The position numbers and the translations under genes were made by a program. Below are positions 9,012 through 18,093 of a stretch of DNA of 64,000 nt, one piece after another. Origin of the DNA: Pedobacter sp. MC2016-14 (GTDB lineage: Bacteria; Bacteroidota; Bacteroidia; Sphingobacteriales; Sphingobacteriaceae). Location of the stretch: assembly GCF_020991475.1 (NCBI RefSeq), contig NZ_JAJMPA010000001.1, positions 372,001 to 436,000 on the forward strand. Direction: 5' to 3'. The notes under the pieces were generated by a model. The model did no database searches. It was not told the DNA's origin and saw only the letters and a program-made list of their open reading frames with translations. Each line of letters begins with the position of its first letter. Position 1 is the stretch's first letter.

Positions 9012-9887
9012 TTATAATTCTATGCTGTACCTTGTTTTAAGGTAAGCCTTAATTTTAAATTTATCATTTCCGCAGGCCTTTTCTATTTCTACCAACATGG
9101 CATCAACCAGTGTACGGTACCACCAGCCCTGCAAAAAATGCCTGATGAAACCTTCCCTGCCATCCAGAAAACCGAGCTTAAAGACATACCGCAACAGGAA
9201 ATAGAAAAATGACCGGTAAAATAGTGGTAGTTTGGCGTAAAAGTTCTTTTTACCGGCCCCCTGGCCAGCATGGGTATTTGCCGGGATTAAGCCTAAACGG
9301 TTGTCAAGAATGTTGATGACCTCCCGGATGGCGTAATCGTTGTGTTTAGCGGTCCAGTGACCGATGGTGTTGAGGTTGTCATCCAGGAAACTCGCTTTAA
9401 AAGTTACGCTCTGCCCCTCCTGCAATACCAAATGTTCATCCATCCAGCTCTCCGCATAACGCGCTTTATTGCTCCGGAATAGTCTTAAGATTTCTACCTT
9501 ATCTACGCCATGCCGGATTTGCCTGCCCATAAAAATCAGTTTTCTATCTAAGTAAACACCATTTACAGGTTCCTTTAATGCAGGAAGCTTTTCTTTAATC
9601 TCTTCAATGAGTTCTGTTGTGAGGTATTCATCCGCATCCAGCCTCAAAATCCATTCAGTTTCTAAATTCAGATTGTCTAATGCCCAATTAAATTGTGCGG
9701 CCTGGTTACCCGGCCATTGATTTTGTACCACTAATGCACCTGCTGCTGTTGCAATTTGCGCAGTCTGATCTGTAGAGTAACTATCTACAACAAATATTTT
9801 TAGCGTTAAACCCTTAATTTTTTCTATGCAGCGTTCGATGTGCAGGGCTTCATTAAAGGTTAAAACTATTACACTTACATCAGGCAT
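9012..9887 (-). CDS. Glycosyltransferase, GT2 family (WaaE/KdtX-like)
   Basis: The 291-aa GT-A protein starts VSVIVLTFNEALHIERCIEKI, has VVDSYSTDQTAQIA and the metal-binding region WILRLDADEYLT (about 76-87). The family pattern (early NEA..IxRC, ...GREGFIRHFLQGWWYRTL late) resembles the WaaE/KdtX core-glycosyltransferase branch, common in Bacteroidota polysaccharide loci. The acceptor sugar cannot be told from sequence. It is 3 bp upstream of fnlA, so it is co-transcribed. Confidence 0.8.
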   Translation of the reverse strand: MPDVSVIVLTFNEALHIERCIEKIKGLTLKIFVVDSYSTDQTAQIATAAGALVVQNQWPGNQAAQFNWALDNLNLETEWILRLDADEYLTTELIEEIKEKLPALKEPVNGVYLDRKLIFMGRQIRHGVDKVEILRLFRSNKARYAESWMDEHLVLQEGQSVTFKASFLDDNLNTIGHWTAKHNDYAIREVINILDNRLGLIPANTHAGQGAGKKNFYAKLPLFYRSFFYFLLRYVFKLGFLDGREGFIRHFLQGWWYRTLVDAMLVEIEKACGNDKFKIKAYLKTRYSIEL

Positions 9888-9935
9888 TTATTTGGGTTTG
9901 TGGTCAAAAATACAAAATATTGGGGAGCATGCATC

Positions 9936-10100
9936 AGAGCCTGTTTAAATTTACATGATGAAATTGGTTATAGCTTAATTTTGAGCGAAACGAGGCTTGT
10001 TTTCGAGGAGATAGCGGGGCTTCTACCTCGAGAACATATAACGATGTTGTAACCAAAAAGAAGCATAGGCAAATAATTAGGTAAATTGAAAATAGGCTCT
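9936..10100. mobile_element. MITE-like element with 20-bp imperfect terminal inverted repeats
   Basis: The 212-bp gap between two glycosyltransferase genes is filled mostly by a 165-bp block. Its left end reads AGAGCCTGTTTAAATTTAC (9936-9954) and its right end, read on the other strand, AGAGCCTATTTTCAATTTAC (10100-10081): terminal inverted repeats that match at about 17 of 20 positions allowing one gap. Inside is a strong hairpin (about 9999-10035; GTTTTCGAGG pairing with CCTCGAGAAC around a GC-rich loop). There is no ORF of note. The right end touches the stop codon of the next gene. It may act as a terminator or RNA-processing hairpin in the operon. Copy number in the genome is unknown. Confidence 0.55.
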
Positions 10101-11104
10101 TAAGATTGTAACAAGTTTATGAGCTGATCAATTTGGTTAAACACCAGCTGTTTGCTCTTTTGGTATTTACCCTTTGTAGCTTGTTCAAAAGCCCCGGCCA
10201 TATCCTGGGTATTTAAAGGATTGAAAGTAAGGGCGGGTTTGCAAATGGCCTGCACATAAGGCAAATCTGCCGCAATGATTTCACAGCCATATTCCAGGGC
10301 CTCTACCAGTCCAAGGCCAAAACTTTCGGCCAATGATGGATAGACGACAAAAGCAGATTGACTATACAATTTGGCAAGCTCTTTTTGTGCCAGAAAACCA
10401 TGGTTGATGATGGGGACGCCTTGTTGCTGAAGTTGCGCAATTTGCTGAAGCAAGGCTGGAAACTGATCGTTAACCGTAAGGTTCAATTGCCCGGTCTTGT
10501 TTTTATGATAAAACAGCTGAAATGCCTCCAGCAAGCGCTGGTGGTTTTTATAACTGGCAGGCAAACTTACGTAAGTAAAACTATTGGGAATCCGCGTGGT
10601 ATTGGGCAGCGCTGTTGCAGCGGGGTAAAATGGAAGTACCTTTAATTGCTGCTCTTTTAATTGGTATTTATGCTGTAATTGGCTTTTTACACTTTCGGAT
10701 TGTACCAGCCAGTAATCGCTATTGCCTTTGAGCAGGCGGGATACGGCTGATTTGAGCCTGGCCATCAGCGTAAATTTGAAACCACTGTTTTTGGGCACTT
10801 TAAGGTACAACAACTGATGAAAATAGGTATATACTTTTGCATTAAGCCGGATGGTTGGCGGGATGCTGGCAAAACACAATACACTGCTGAAATTTTCCTG
10901 ATGGCTTTTGTAAAAAACATGCCTGGTTTTTAAGCCTGCAGTTAAGTAAGTACAGGTATTTTCAATGTGGGGATGCTTTCCCTGTATCCTCTCATCCAAC
11001 AAATAATGCACCGCTAAGCCACTTCGCTCCAGGCTTTGGATCAGGTAATCCAGCAGGACTTTACCTCCGCCCATATTGATATATACAGCGTCGATCAGGA
11101 TCAT
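10100..11104 (-). CDS. Glycosyltransferase, GT4-like
   Basis: A 334-aa GT-B protein starting MILIDAVYINMGGGKVLLDYLI, a start typical of a GT4 sub-branch, with the C-terminal donor motif SAFVVYPSLAESFGLGLVEALEYGCEIIAADLPY (about 254-287) including the E-x7-E pattern. The stop codon overlaps the end of the MITE-like element, so insertion of that element may have created the present C-terminus. The ATG overlaps the stop of the fucosyltransferase-like gene by 4 bp. Donor and acceptor unknown. Confidence 0.78.
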   Translation of the reverse strand: MILIDAVYINMGGGKVLLDYLIQSLERSGLAVHYLLDERIQGKHPHIENTCTYLTAGLKTRHVFYKSHQENFSSVLCFASIPPTIRLNAKVYTYFHQLLYLKVPKNSGFKFTLMARLKSAVSRLLKGNSDYWLVQSESVKSQLQHKYQLKEQQLKVLPFYPAATALPNTTRIPNSFTYVSLPASYKNHQRLLEAFQLFYHKNKTGQLNLTVNDQFPALLQQIAQLQQQGVPIINHGFLAQKELAKLYSQSAFVVYPSLAESFGLGLVEALEYGCEIIAADLPYVQAICKPALTFNPLNTQDMAGAFEQATKGKYQKSKQLVFNQIDQLINLLQS

Positions 11105-11967
11105 GAGGGCTCATTTAACACTTTGATGATCCCTTGTTCTATTTCTTCCAGCGGCTGTTCGGTATAAACCCATTCATGTTCAGAATTATCCAGCACCGCA
11201 GGAAAATGTCTCCTAAAAAATAAAACAGGCACCTGACCCAGGTAAGCGCCCCAGGCAGAAAAAGTAGAATCGGAGGCAATGATGAACTTTGCCTTTGAAA
11301 GTACAAGTATATCTGCAATGGCATTACCATAGAAAGCCATAACTGTGTTAGGAAAATTTAAAACCGGCTCCAGTTCTTCGGGCAAGCCATCTGAAAAGAT
11401 GAAAAAGCGAACGGGCTTTTTACTACTGGAGGCCACCAAGGCCATCGCTTGCAAATACCAATCTATGGATACACGTCCTGCGGGATCATAATCGCCCAGG
11501 CGGATGTGCAGGCCAATGAAATCTTGCTCTGCTTGCTGGTAGGCCTGTAAAGTTTTGTTGCTGACAATGCTGAGCAGGTGTTTTTTAATAAAGGTATGCT
11601 GTCCGGTTAAGTCTTTAAAATAATTACCCAAGCCCTGCACAGTAATTAATCCGCTGCTTACCCTAGCGGGATCGGTATCTTCGGGCAGCATTTTTTGGCT
11701 GAGCAGGAGCCAGTGTTTACTGAAGCCCTGGATGCCAAAGGATTTAAACAAGCCATTGTAATGTCTTTTGTCTTTTTCTTTGCGCAGGTAAGGGCCGATA
11801 TTGAACTGCAGCCAGCTGGGATTGATGATTTTTAAATGGTGACGCTCTGCCAATACCAAGGCCCTGGCATACATGAAAAGGCAATTGGCTAAACCAGCAC
11901 CCCGAAAACGAATGATAAAGTGGTATAGCGAATGGAGCTTGGGATAGACTATTACTTTATTGTTCAT
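11101..11967 (-). CDS. GT11-like (alpha-1,2-fucosyltransferase family) glycosyltransferase
   Basis: The frame is open to 12048 but the likely start is the ATG at 11965-11967 (288 aa), because the upstream part only overlaps the deacetylase gene and would need a TTG. Family motifs are visible in order: FRGAGLANCLFMYARAL (compare GLGNQxFQYA), FIGLHIRLGDYDPAG (compare HIRRGDY) and FIIASDSTFSAWGAYLG (compare SNSTFSWWAA). These are the three motifs of GT11 enzymes that use GDP-L-fucose. The match is divergent, so another GDP-sugar is possible. A GDP-mannose 4,6-dehydratase is encoded at 33769-34905, but no GDP-fucose synthase is in the window. Confidence 0.72.
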   Translation of the reverse strand: MNNKVIVYPKLHSLYHFIIRFRGAGLANCLFMYARALVLAERHHLKIINPSWLQFNIGPYLRKEKDKRHYNGLFKSFGIQGFSKHWLLLSQKMLPEDTDPARVSSGLITVQGLGNYFKDLTGQHTFIKKHLLSIVSNKTLQAYQQAEQDFIGLHIRLGDYDPAGRVSIDWYLQAMALVASSSKKPVRFFIFSDGLPEELEPVLNFPNTVMAFYGNAIADILVLSKAKFIIASDSTFSAWGAYLGQVPVLFFRRHFPAVLDNSEHEWVYTEQPLEEIEQGIIKVLNEPS

Positions 11968-12703
11968 GGTAGTGCTGTTGGGTATAACGTTTTTTATAGA
12001 TATCCAGCCCGCCCAGCAAAATGCATTTAAGGTTGAAGGGAGAGGCAAACTGTACCAGGTTTCTGTATTGTACCTTAAATTGGTTTTTTTCCTGGTGGTA
12101 TCCGGGAATGCTGGAATACAATGCAGTGTAACCTTGCTGAAAGGCAGTGTTTACCGCTTTATCGTTAAAAAAGCCTTTTGGAAAGCAAATTTCCGTAACC
12201 GGCTGTTCCAATATATTTTCAAGCAGGTCTTTGGAGGTACTGAATTCTTGCTGGAGCTGTGGGATATTGAGCAGATTGAGGTCTGGATGAGTGTGGGTAT
12301 GGGATTGAAACCTGAAGCCTTCGGCCTGGAGTTTTCTAATTTCCTGTACCGTCATGTACTTCTCTGTTCCGATACTGGCAGTAATGAGAAAAATGGTAGG
12401 TTTTAAACCTTGCTGAATGAAGAAATGCCTGTTTTTATATACGCCTGCGTAACCATCGTCAAAGCTAATTTGGATTTGATTTTTGGCCTGGGTAATTACA
12501 TCAACAATCTCAAAGCCGTTTTCGCGGATGATTGCTACGTGTTGTGCAAAAAGCCGCATTGGCGTAGACATGGGGGTTTCGGCTATTTCCTGATCCTGGT
12601 GCACATCATGGTAGTACAATACCTTGCTCTTGCGGTTATGGTACAGCAATTTACCCAACAACAAACCTCCTGAATACACAAATGACTTAATGGCTTTTAA
12701 CAT
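11957..12703 (-). CDS. Polysaccharide deacetylase (NodB homology)
   Basis: A 248-aa protein with the NodB-domain metal and catalytic motifs: IQISFDDGYAGVY (about 72-84; the Asp-Asp pair) and FQSHTHTHPDL (about 131-141; metal-binding His pair). A hydrophobic N-terminus (FVYSGGLLLGKLLY) may be a membrane anchor. Such proteins remove N- or O-acetyl groups from polysaccharide or its lipid-linked precursor. It overlaps the following GT gene by 11 bp and the preceding one by 17 bp, so it belongs to the operon. Confidence 0.82.
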   Translation of the reverse strand: MLKAIKSFVYSGGLLLGKLLYHNRKSKVLYYHDVHQDQEIAETPMSTPMRLFAQHVAIIRENGFEIVDVITQAKNQIQISFDDGYAGVYKNRHFFIQQGLKPTIFLITASIGTEKYMTVQEIRKLQAEGFRFQSHTHTHPDLNLLNIPQLQQEFSTSKDLLENILEQPVTEICFPKGFFNDKAVNTAFQQGYTALYSSIPGYHQEKNQFKVQYRNLVQFASPFNLKCILLGGLDIYKKRYTQQHYHEQ

Positions 12704-13763
12704 AATTAAGGATCTTGTTTAAACTTTCTATGTAGGTATGATAATTCCAGTGTTGCATCATAAAATCCTGCGCATTTTTGCCATTGCTATAGATTTGATG
12801 AGGGTGTTCTATAATGTCTGCCAGGCTTTCTGTTAAGTCTTGCTGGTTGTTGTTTTCAAAAATCCAGCCGGAATCGGTATTGGAGAGTAAATCATGGGAA
12901 GCACCAACCTCATCACTGCAAACTACAGCCATACCAGCCGCCATGGCCTCGTTGACCACCAATCCCCAGGGCTCAAAAATAGAGGGTAAAATGAGCACAT
13001 GGTTATTTTTATAGAACACCAACAGTTCTGCGCCGAACTTTTTACCATGTAGGCTGATCTCGGGAATGTCTTTTACTAACATTTCAATTTCTGCCCCTTG
13101 CGGCCCATCGCCAACAAGATCCAACTGTATATTTTTATACGAAACAAGCAAAGTTTTAAAAGCGGCAACAAGCAGGGGGATATTTTTTTCTGGTGCCAGC
13201 CTGGCTACACATAAAAACTTAATTGTCCCCTCAGGATCAGACATATCATTAGACAATGGCTTGTAATATTTTGCATTATCTACCATCATGGGCAGGGTGA
13301 AAATGCGGGTTTCGCACATGCCGTAATTTATAAACAAATCATAGTGTTTGCCATGACCTCCAGGAAAGCCTAATACATGAGGGCAGGAAAACACCAGCTT
13401 AAGCCAGATGGATTTGAGCAATCCCTTAATGCCCCTACGCTCATAATAGGGCGTATCGGATTCTATCCCAACATGGCAGGAGTTGAAAAAGCCAAAGATC
13501 CACAGGAAAATAAAGGGTAGATGGTTGTAGCCGTTAACGATGATAAGACTGTATTGGCGACTGCATTTCCAAAGATAAGCCATGTTGCTGAATGGGCTGT
13601 GTTGGTCAAAAAAACGCGATGCAGCACTGCTGATTTGGCCTGATGCCGCAGCAGCAGAATTTGAGTAAAGGAAGGAATAACTGATGCCCACTTTATGGTG
13701 CACGTTTTCTATCAGGTCCTGTGTATAATTTGCAGGCTCTACAAATATGGTATGAACCTTCAT
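12687..13763 (-). CDS. Glycosyltransferase, GT4 family
   Basis: The 358-aa GT-B protein has a typical donor-binding half: IKFLCVARLAPEKNIPLLVAAFK (about 183-205), LVGDGPQGAEIEMLV, and LILPSIFEPWGLVVNEAMAAGMAVVCSDEVGA (about 255-286), which contains the EPWGxxxxEAMA pattern of retaining GT4 enzymes. The N-terminal half, which binds the acceptor, is not informative. The 17-bp overlap with the deacetylase gene and the 4-bp overlap with the FemAB/GNAT-like gene upstream place it in the same transcript. Confidence 0.82.
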   Translation of the reverse strand: MKVHTIFVEPANYTQDLIENVHHKVGISYSFLYSNSAAAASGQISSAASRFFDQHSPFSNMAYLWKCSRQYSLIIVNGYNHLPFIFLWIFGFFNSCHVGIESDTPYYERRGIKGLLKSIWLKLVFSCPHVLGFPGGHGKHYDLFINYGMCETRIFTLPMMVDNAKYYKPLSNDMSDPEGTIKFLCVARLAPEKNIPLLVAAFKTLLVSYKNIQLDLVGDGPQGAEIEMLVKDIPEISLHGKKFGAELLVFYKNNHVLILPSIFEPWGLVVNEAMAAGMAVVCSDEVGASHDLLSNTDSGWIFENNNQQDLTESLADIIEHPHQIYSNGKNAQDFMMQHWNYHTYIESLNKILNYVKSH

Positions 13764-14791
13764 TTCTTTTCCCTGATTAGTCGCTTTAGAAATAATTTAA
13801 TGGGATAGAAATTAACAAAAAAGAAGTCCCATTTGGATTTACTGTAGCGCAGGTTGTAGAGGTTTTCTATAACCGGTAGGAATTTGAGTTTAAAATCATA
13901 ATTTCCTCTTCCGAAACTAAAGCGATAAGGCTCTTGATGTTCTATCTGACTGATAAAATCCAGATAGGTGCTAAGGTTGATGTATTGGACGCGATCGTTA
14001 AATAAGGTAATCCAGAAAGTGAATGATTTTTGATGCTGATTGCTGAATACGAAGACGATGGATAACAGCTCATTTTGGTCCCATTTAGAAATCAGGATCA
14101 TTTCTCCGGCTTCGTACATTTTTTTGCTGAAGCTGATGAACTGTTCATCGAAGAATGATTGATCCCGCAATCCGCTTTGGATCATGTGGTTCCTGAGGTC
14201 CTGAATTTTTTGGACTGGAAAATCTTCAGGATGTGTAAAGGTTTTAAAGGCATAATTACTAGTTTTCCCTTGTACTCTTTTTAACTCACTTCTGAATTTG
14301 GATTTTAAAGTGCCGAAATAACCCTTGTCTTTTTCTGCACTTACATAAGAATGGTTATTGTAAGAGGAAGCAATAATGCCGCTATTAAAAAACTGCTTCA
14401 AATAGTTTAACAAACCGTCATTGGGCAACAGGTTATCAAAATCAAGTCTTTTGATTTTTGGCTCGGATAGGATTTGCTTTGCAAACTCTTTAAAAAATTC
14501 AATATCGGGCTGTTGCCCAACAATTCCGCAGTAATCGGTATGGCGATCGAATATAAATTTAAGTGTATGGGCAGCATCAATGTATAAGGGCAGATAAGCA
14601 ACAATTTCCTCTTTGACAGCGTAGATGACAAAGTAAAGCTGATTGCGTTGTTCTTTGGATAAAAATTCCTGATAAGCATTAAATAAAAAAGCGGGGCTGC
14701 AGAAAGAAAGGCAGCTATGCTTTCGGTACGCTTCGCCCAAAACTTCCTCCTTCTGCTCAAGCTCAGCAATGTCATTAATGATCTGCAGCAT
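13760..14791 (-). CDS. FemAB/GNAT-fold acyltransferase-like protein (Acetyltransf_6 type)
   Basis: This 343-aa protein resembles the large GNAT-superfamily proteins found in exopolysaccharide loci (BioF2/FemAB-like). Points of support are FSFGRGNYDFKLKFLPVIENLYNLRYSKSKWDFFF near the C-terminus, a characteristic ending where the substrate-binding pocket closes, and LISKWDQNELLSIVFVFSNQHQKSFTFWITLFNDRVQYINLS. It probably transfers an acyl or aminoacyl group to a sugar. There is no direct evidence for donor or acceptor. It overlaps both neighbours by a few bases. Confidence 0.6.
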   Translation of the reverse strand: MLQIINDIAELEQKEEVLGEAYRKHSCLSFCSPAFLFNAYQEFLSKEQRNQLYFVIYAVKEEIVAYLPLYIDAAHTLKFIFDRHTDYCGIVGQQPDIEFFKEFAKQILSEPKIKRLDFDNLLPNDGLLNYLKQFFNSGIIASSYNNHSYVSAEKDKGYFGTLKSKFRSELKRVQGKTSNYAFKTFTHPEDFPVQKIQDLRNHMIQSGLRDQSFFDEQFISFSKKMYEAGEMILISKWDQNELLSIVFVFSNQHQKSFTFWITLFNDRVQYINLSTYLDFISQIEHQEPYRFSFGRGNYDFKLKFLPVIENLYNLRYSKSKWDFFFVNFYPIKLFLKRLIREKK

Positions 14792-15932
14792 GATTTAATT
14801 TTTGAGTAGAGAAATAATTAAGCGATACAGTGCCAATAAAAAACCAATAAAGCAGCGTTACAAATTCATTCACTCCCACAATAAGCGTTTCAAAAAAGCC
14901 ATTGACCATGATGAGCAATAAAAAGTAATAACCAAATCGGATATACCGATCCGGGCTTTTATAGGATTTCCTGTAAGTGCGCCATAAAAATCTAGTCAGA
15001 ATCAATAAGAATATAATCCCAAAAAACGCACCATACATGATGCCGATAGATATATAGGTGTTATGGGGACCTAAAGTTTCTCCGACAGCCTTTGAATACT
15101 TTGGGTTTGCCCAACCATACCTGTCCAGACCGAAGCCAAATACCGGACTATCGTTAAATGTGCGCATCCCACTTCTAAATACATCTTCCCTGGATGAAAA
15201 AGCACCCTCACTACTTTCCAAGCGATCGAGCGCAGTCTTATGCCCTATAAACGTCATTATTAGCATTGAAAACATAAATAAGGCGGCCATACCTACACTT
15301 CTTAAGGTGATGCCCCAATTTAAAAAACCCACAACAACAATACCTAGTAAAGCTGCCTTGGATCCTGAGAGCAAACTTACTAACAAGAAGATAACCGCAA
15401 GCGTAAGGTCTTTTTTATCCTTTTGCCAACCCTTGTTAAAAGTAATGATGGAAAACAGACCCAACAGACCAAAAAGACCAACATCATTCGAATTGTAACC
15501 GATGGATAAACGTCCGTCATCCAATGCCGACTTCCCAAGAAAGGCACCGGTGACCAGCATAAAGAGAAGGACATATTTAAAGTACTTTACGATCACCGTT
15601 TTATAAAATTCTTCGTTATAGACCAGCCCAAGAATGATCAGATTAAATGACGCATATTTTGTAAAAAAATAAAGTATTGCCTTAAACTCTGTTGGGCTGA
15701 ACAACATTAAATGGACAAAATTTAACAAATTAACAAGGTGAAATACCCAAAAAACTTTTAATGACTCCCCACTATAGATAACTTTTAGGTAAAAAGGAAG
15801 ACAAAGTATCCCTATCAGCATTACTACAAGAAAAATAACATTGATCACCGCTCCGGGCAAAATAAACATGAGTTTATAGAACAAGGTGACAAGTAAATAA
15901 ACCCCGATGCCGTATTTTACTAAAAAGTTCAT
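14775..15932 (-). CDS. Wzy-like O-antigen/EPS polymerase (or ligase-type membrane protein)
   Basis: A 385-aa very hydrophobic protein with about ten to eleven membrane segments. A large periplasmic loop near residues 225-290 ends in ETLGPHNTYISIGIMYGAFFGII, which looks like the His-containing motif of the O-antigen ligase/polymerase superfamily (Wzy_C). SREDVFRSGMRTFNDSPVFGFGLDRYG before it is also typical of this family. In a locus with flippase, Wza and Wzc homologues the natural role is repeat-unit polymerisation in the periplasm. Overlaps are 17 bp with the gene downstream and 4 bp with that upstream. Confidence 0.82.
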   Translation of the reverse strand: MNFLVKYGIGVYLLVTLFYKLMFILPGAVINVIFLVVMLIGILCLPFYLKVIYSGESLKVFWVFHLVNLLNFVHLMLFSPTEFKAILYFFTKYASFNLIILGLVYNEEFYKTVIVKYFKYVLLFMLVTGAFLGKSALDDGRLSIGYNSNDVGLFGLLGLFSIITFNKGWQKDKKDLTLAVIFLLVSLLSGSKAALLGIVVVGFLNWGITLRSVGMAALFMFSMLIMTFIGHKTALDRLESSEGAFSSREDVFRSGMRTFNDSPVFGFGLDRYGWANPKYSKAVGETLGPHNTYISIGIMYGAFFGIIFLLILTRFLWRTYRKSYKSPDRYIRFGYYFLLLIMVNGFFETLIVGVNEFVTLLYWFFIGTVSLNYFSTQKLNHAADH

Positions 15933-17095
15933 GTTACAGTTATACTAGTCATAAAATTCCTTATTTGAAAGTCGATATCTATATTATGCATCAGTTCAGG
16001 CCTAAAGTCACGATGGTTAAAGAAGTACTCAATTTGATCAGCAAGCCCCTTAATGTCTTCTTTTTTCATCAGCTGGTGCCTGGAGTTTGCAAATGTAACT
16101 AATTCTGCAATGCCCTGCCCTTCTACGGCAATAAAAGGAACCCCGCATGCATAAGCTTCAGTATACACACAACCAAAAGCCTCATCATACGAAGGCAGTA
16201 CAAATAAATCCAGGCTGTTGTAAAAAGCATTAAGCTGTGTATGGTCAAGCGTAGGGAGAAAGTGCACAACCGAAGACAGCCCGTTTTCATTTACATATGC
16301 AATACAGGTGTTCAACATCTGACCTGAACCTATAAGTTTTAGCCGGATGCAATCGTATTTTTGGCTTTTAGAACGTAAAATACGCAGGGCTTTAAGGAGT
16401 GACAATTGATCTTTAATTGCCCAGAAGTTGCCAACGCAGCCAATGGTAAAGTAATTTTGGTCTTTTAAACCAGCGATGGGGTAAAATTTTAATGGATCTG
16501 TACCATTATAAAGCACGAGTTCCTTTTTAGGTTGATACCCGGGTATTTGATTTAAGTGGCTTAGCGTCTGTTTACTTACGCCTACATTCCATGTGGCTTT
16601 ATTTAGCACAGGCACATGAAATTTATTAATCCATAGCGCATTTAATTTTTGCAGCCATTTTTGCTGAAAGCATCCATTGGTATAACCCATGACATCAAAA
16701 CCATGGTGCTGAACGATAGACTTAGCCCCTATTTTTTGAGCAAGGAGGACAGCAAGCAAACCGGATGGATAAGTGACATGACCATGAATAAATTTAATGG
16801 TGCTGAGGTTGTTGTCCGTTAACATCTTCATTAACGACAACAAATTTTTAATATTTTTTTGCAGAAAAAGACCCGGCAAAATAAAGGAAGGCAAATCAAC
16901 CAAGCTGATTTCGTTCACAAATATACCTTGATATATGTAAGGGATGGCAGCTCTATTGCCCACAATCTTAATTACGATGAGCTCATATTGTGCTGTCTTT
17001 TGAATGGCCTTTACCTGATCGTATATGTAAGGGCCTACAAAATCATCATCTGTAGGAAAGAATGGAGTTATGATAACGTATTTTTCCTTCATCAT
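15929..17095 (-). CDS. Glycosyltransferase, GT4 family
   Basis: A 388-aa GT-B protein. N-terminal ITPFFPTDDDFVGPYIYDQVKAI and HGHVTYPSGLLAVLLAQKIGAKSIVQHHGFDV suit acceptor-side GT4 folds. The donor side shows TIGCVGNFWAIKDQLSLLKALRIL, KLIGSGQML and LFVLPSYDEAFGCVYTEAYACGVPFIAVEGQGIAELV (E-x7-E). Start and preceding stop share one base (TAATG at 17095), a translation-coupling junction. Specificity unknown. Confidence 0.82.
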   Translation of the reverse strand: MMKEKYVIITPFFPTDDDFVGPYIYDQVKAIQKTAQYELIVIKIVGNRAAIPYIYQGIFVNEISLVDLPSFILPGLFLQKNIKNLLSLMKMLTDNNLSTIKFIHGHVTYPSGLLAVLLAQKIGAKSIVQHHGFDVMGYTNGCFQQKWLQKLNALWINKFHVPVLNKATWNVGVSKQTLSHLNQIPGYQPKKELVLYNGTDPLKFYPIAGLKDQNYFTIGCVGNFWAIKDQLSLLKALRILRSKSQKYDCIRLKLIGSGQMLNTCIAYVNENGLSSVVHFLPTLDHTQLNAFYNSLDLFVLPSYDEAFGCVYTEAYACGVPFIAVEGQGIAELVTFANSRHQLMKKEDIKGLADQIEYFFNHRDFRPELMHNIDIDFQIRNFMTSITVT

Positions 17096-18078
17096 TATCC
17101 GCGCATTTTAGTCTCAGTCAATAACTGAATTTTATCAATCAACTTTATAGCGGCACTTTCTGAATTAAAAACCTTTAAAAGGTTAAATCTTAAATAGTGA
17201 AGATAATTTTTAGTATTCCAAAATAGTCTGGTTATAAATTTCTTCTTTTCAGCTTCACCCATCCGGGCATATAAAAAGGAATACTTTTTATAAAAGGCAA
17301 GTTCATATTCAGCCTTTCTGTGCTCATCCAGGAAGAAAAGCGCTTGCTTTTTAGCATTCTCTATAAAAAGAATTTTCTTTTTTGGATCAGCAGATTGTGA
17401 GGCAGACTCTTCTAAAATTCGATAAACACCCGTTACTTCATTGATCAGTTTAATTTTACTGTTCATGGAAAACCAAATCCAAATTGGATAATCTGAAACT
17501 AAATAAGCATCCTTTTGAACATCAATTAATGAAAGATAACGCAGCATCATTTCTGCCCTTAAACAAACCGTTAAGGTGCAAATTGGATTGTTCTTAAAAA
17601 TTAAATACTCAAACAGATTTTCATCATCGTTAATTATCCTTGAGAGCTCACTAAAAGTTTGATCTTTTTCCAGAAAGATTTTATTATTGGTGTGCACCAA
17701 ACCATAGTCTCTATTGGCCTCCAGAAAATCAACCTGTTTTTGTAATTTTAAGGAATCTGTCCAGTAATCATCGCCTTCGCAAAGTGCTATATATTTACCT
17801 TTGCAATGATTAAAGGCGAACACAACATTGGCAGCAGCGCCAATGTTAGGACTATGCCTGAAATACTTTATTCTTCGTGCTGCTGGATGCGAGCTTGTTA
17901 AGGCTGCTATTACAGCACTGGTGCTGTCAGGGGAGCAATCATCAGCTATGATCAGTTCATATTCAAAGCCCGTTTCCTGCGCAAGAATACACTCCACAGC
18001 TTGTTTGATAAAAGCTTCATGCTTATAGGTGATCATGAGAACCGAAACCATGACGGCTGATGTTTGGTTACCTTCCAT
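17095..18078 (-). CDS. Glycosyltransferase, GT2 family
   Basis: The frame can be extended to a TTG at 18093, but the ATG at 18076-18078 gives a better start (327 aa), just before VSVLMITYKHEAFIKQAVECIL. The GT-A signature follows: YELIIADDCSPDSTSAVI, NIGAAANVVFAFNHCKGKYIALCEGDDYWTDSLKLQKQVDFLE, where GDD is the metal-binding DxD equivalent. It is an inverting transferase acting on the cytoplasmic side of the membrane. It lies 15 bp after the ketosynthase gene. Confidence 0.82.
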   Translation of the reverse strand: MEGNQTSAVMVSVLMITYKHEAFIKQAVECILAQETGFEYELIIADDCSPDSTSAVIAALTSSHPAARRIKYFRHSPNIGAAANVVFAFNHCKGKYIALCEGDDYWTDSLKLQKQVDFLEANRDYGLVHTNNKIFLEKDQTFSELSRIINDDENLFEYLIFKNNPICTLTVCLRAEMMLRYLSLIDVQKDAYLVSDYPIWIWFSMNSKIKLINEVTGVYRILEESASQSADPKKKILFIENAKKQALFFLDEHRKAEYELAFYKKYSFLYARMGEAEKKKFITRLFWNTKNYLHYLRFNLLKVFNSESAAIKLIDKIQLLTETKMRG

Positions 18079-18093
18079 TTTTACTATTGACAA

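Noticed and set aside
10100..18093. The glycosyltransferase series as a teichoic-acid or LPS-core locus
   Set aside because: Wza, Wzc, flippase, polymerase and undecaprenyl-phosphate transferase homologues fit a Wzy-type exported polysaccharide, and no heptose or KDO genes are present.
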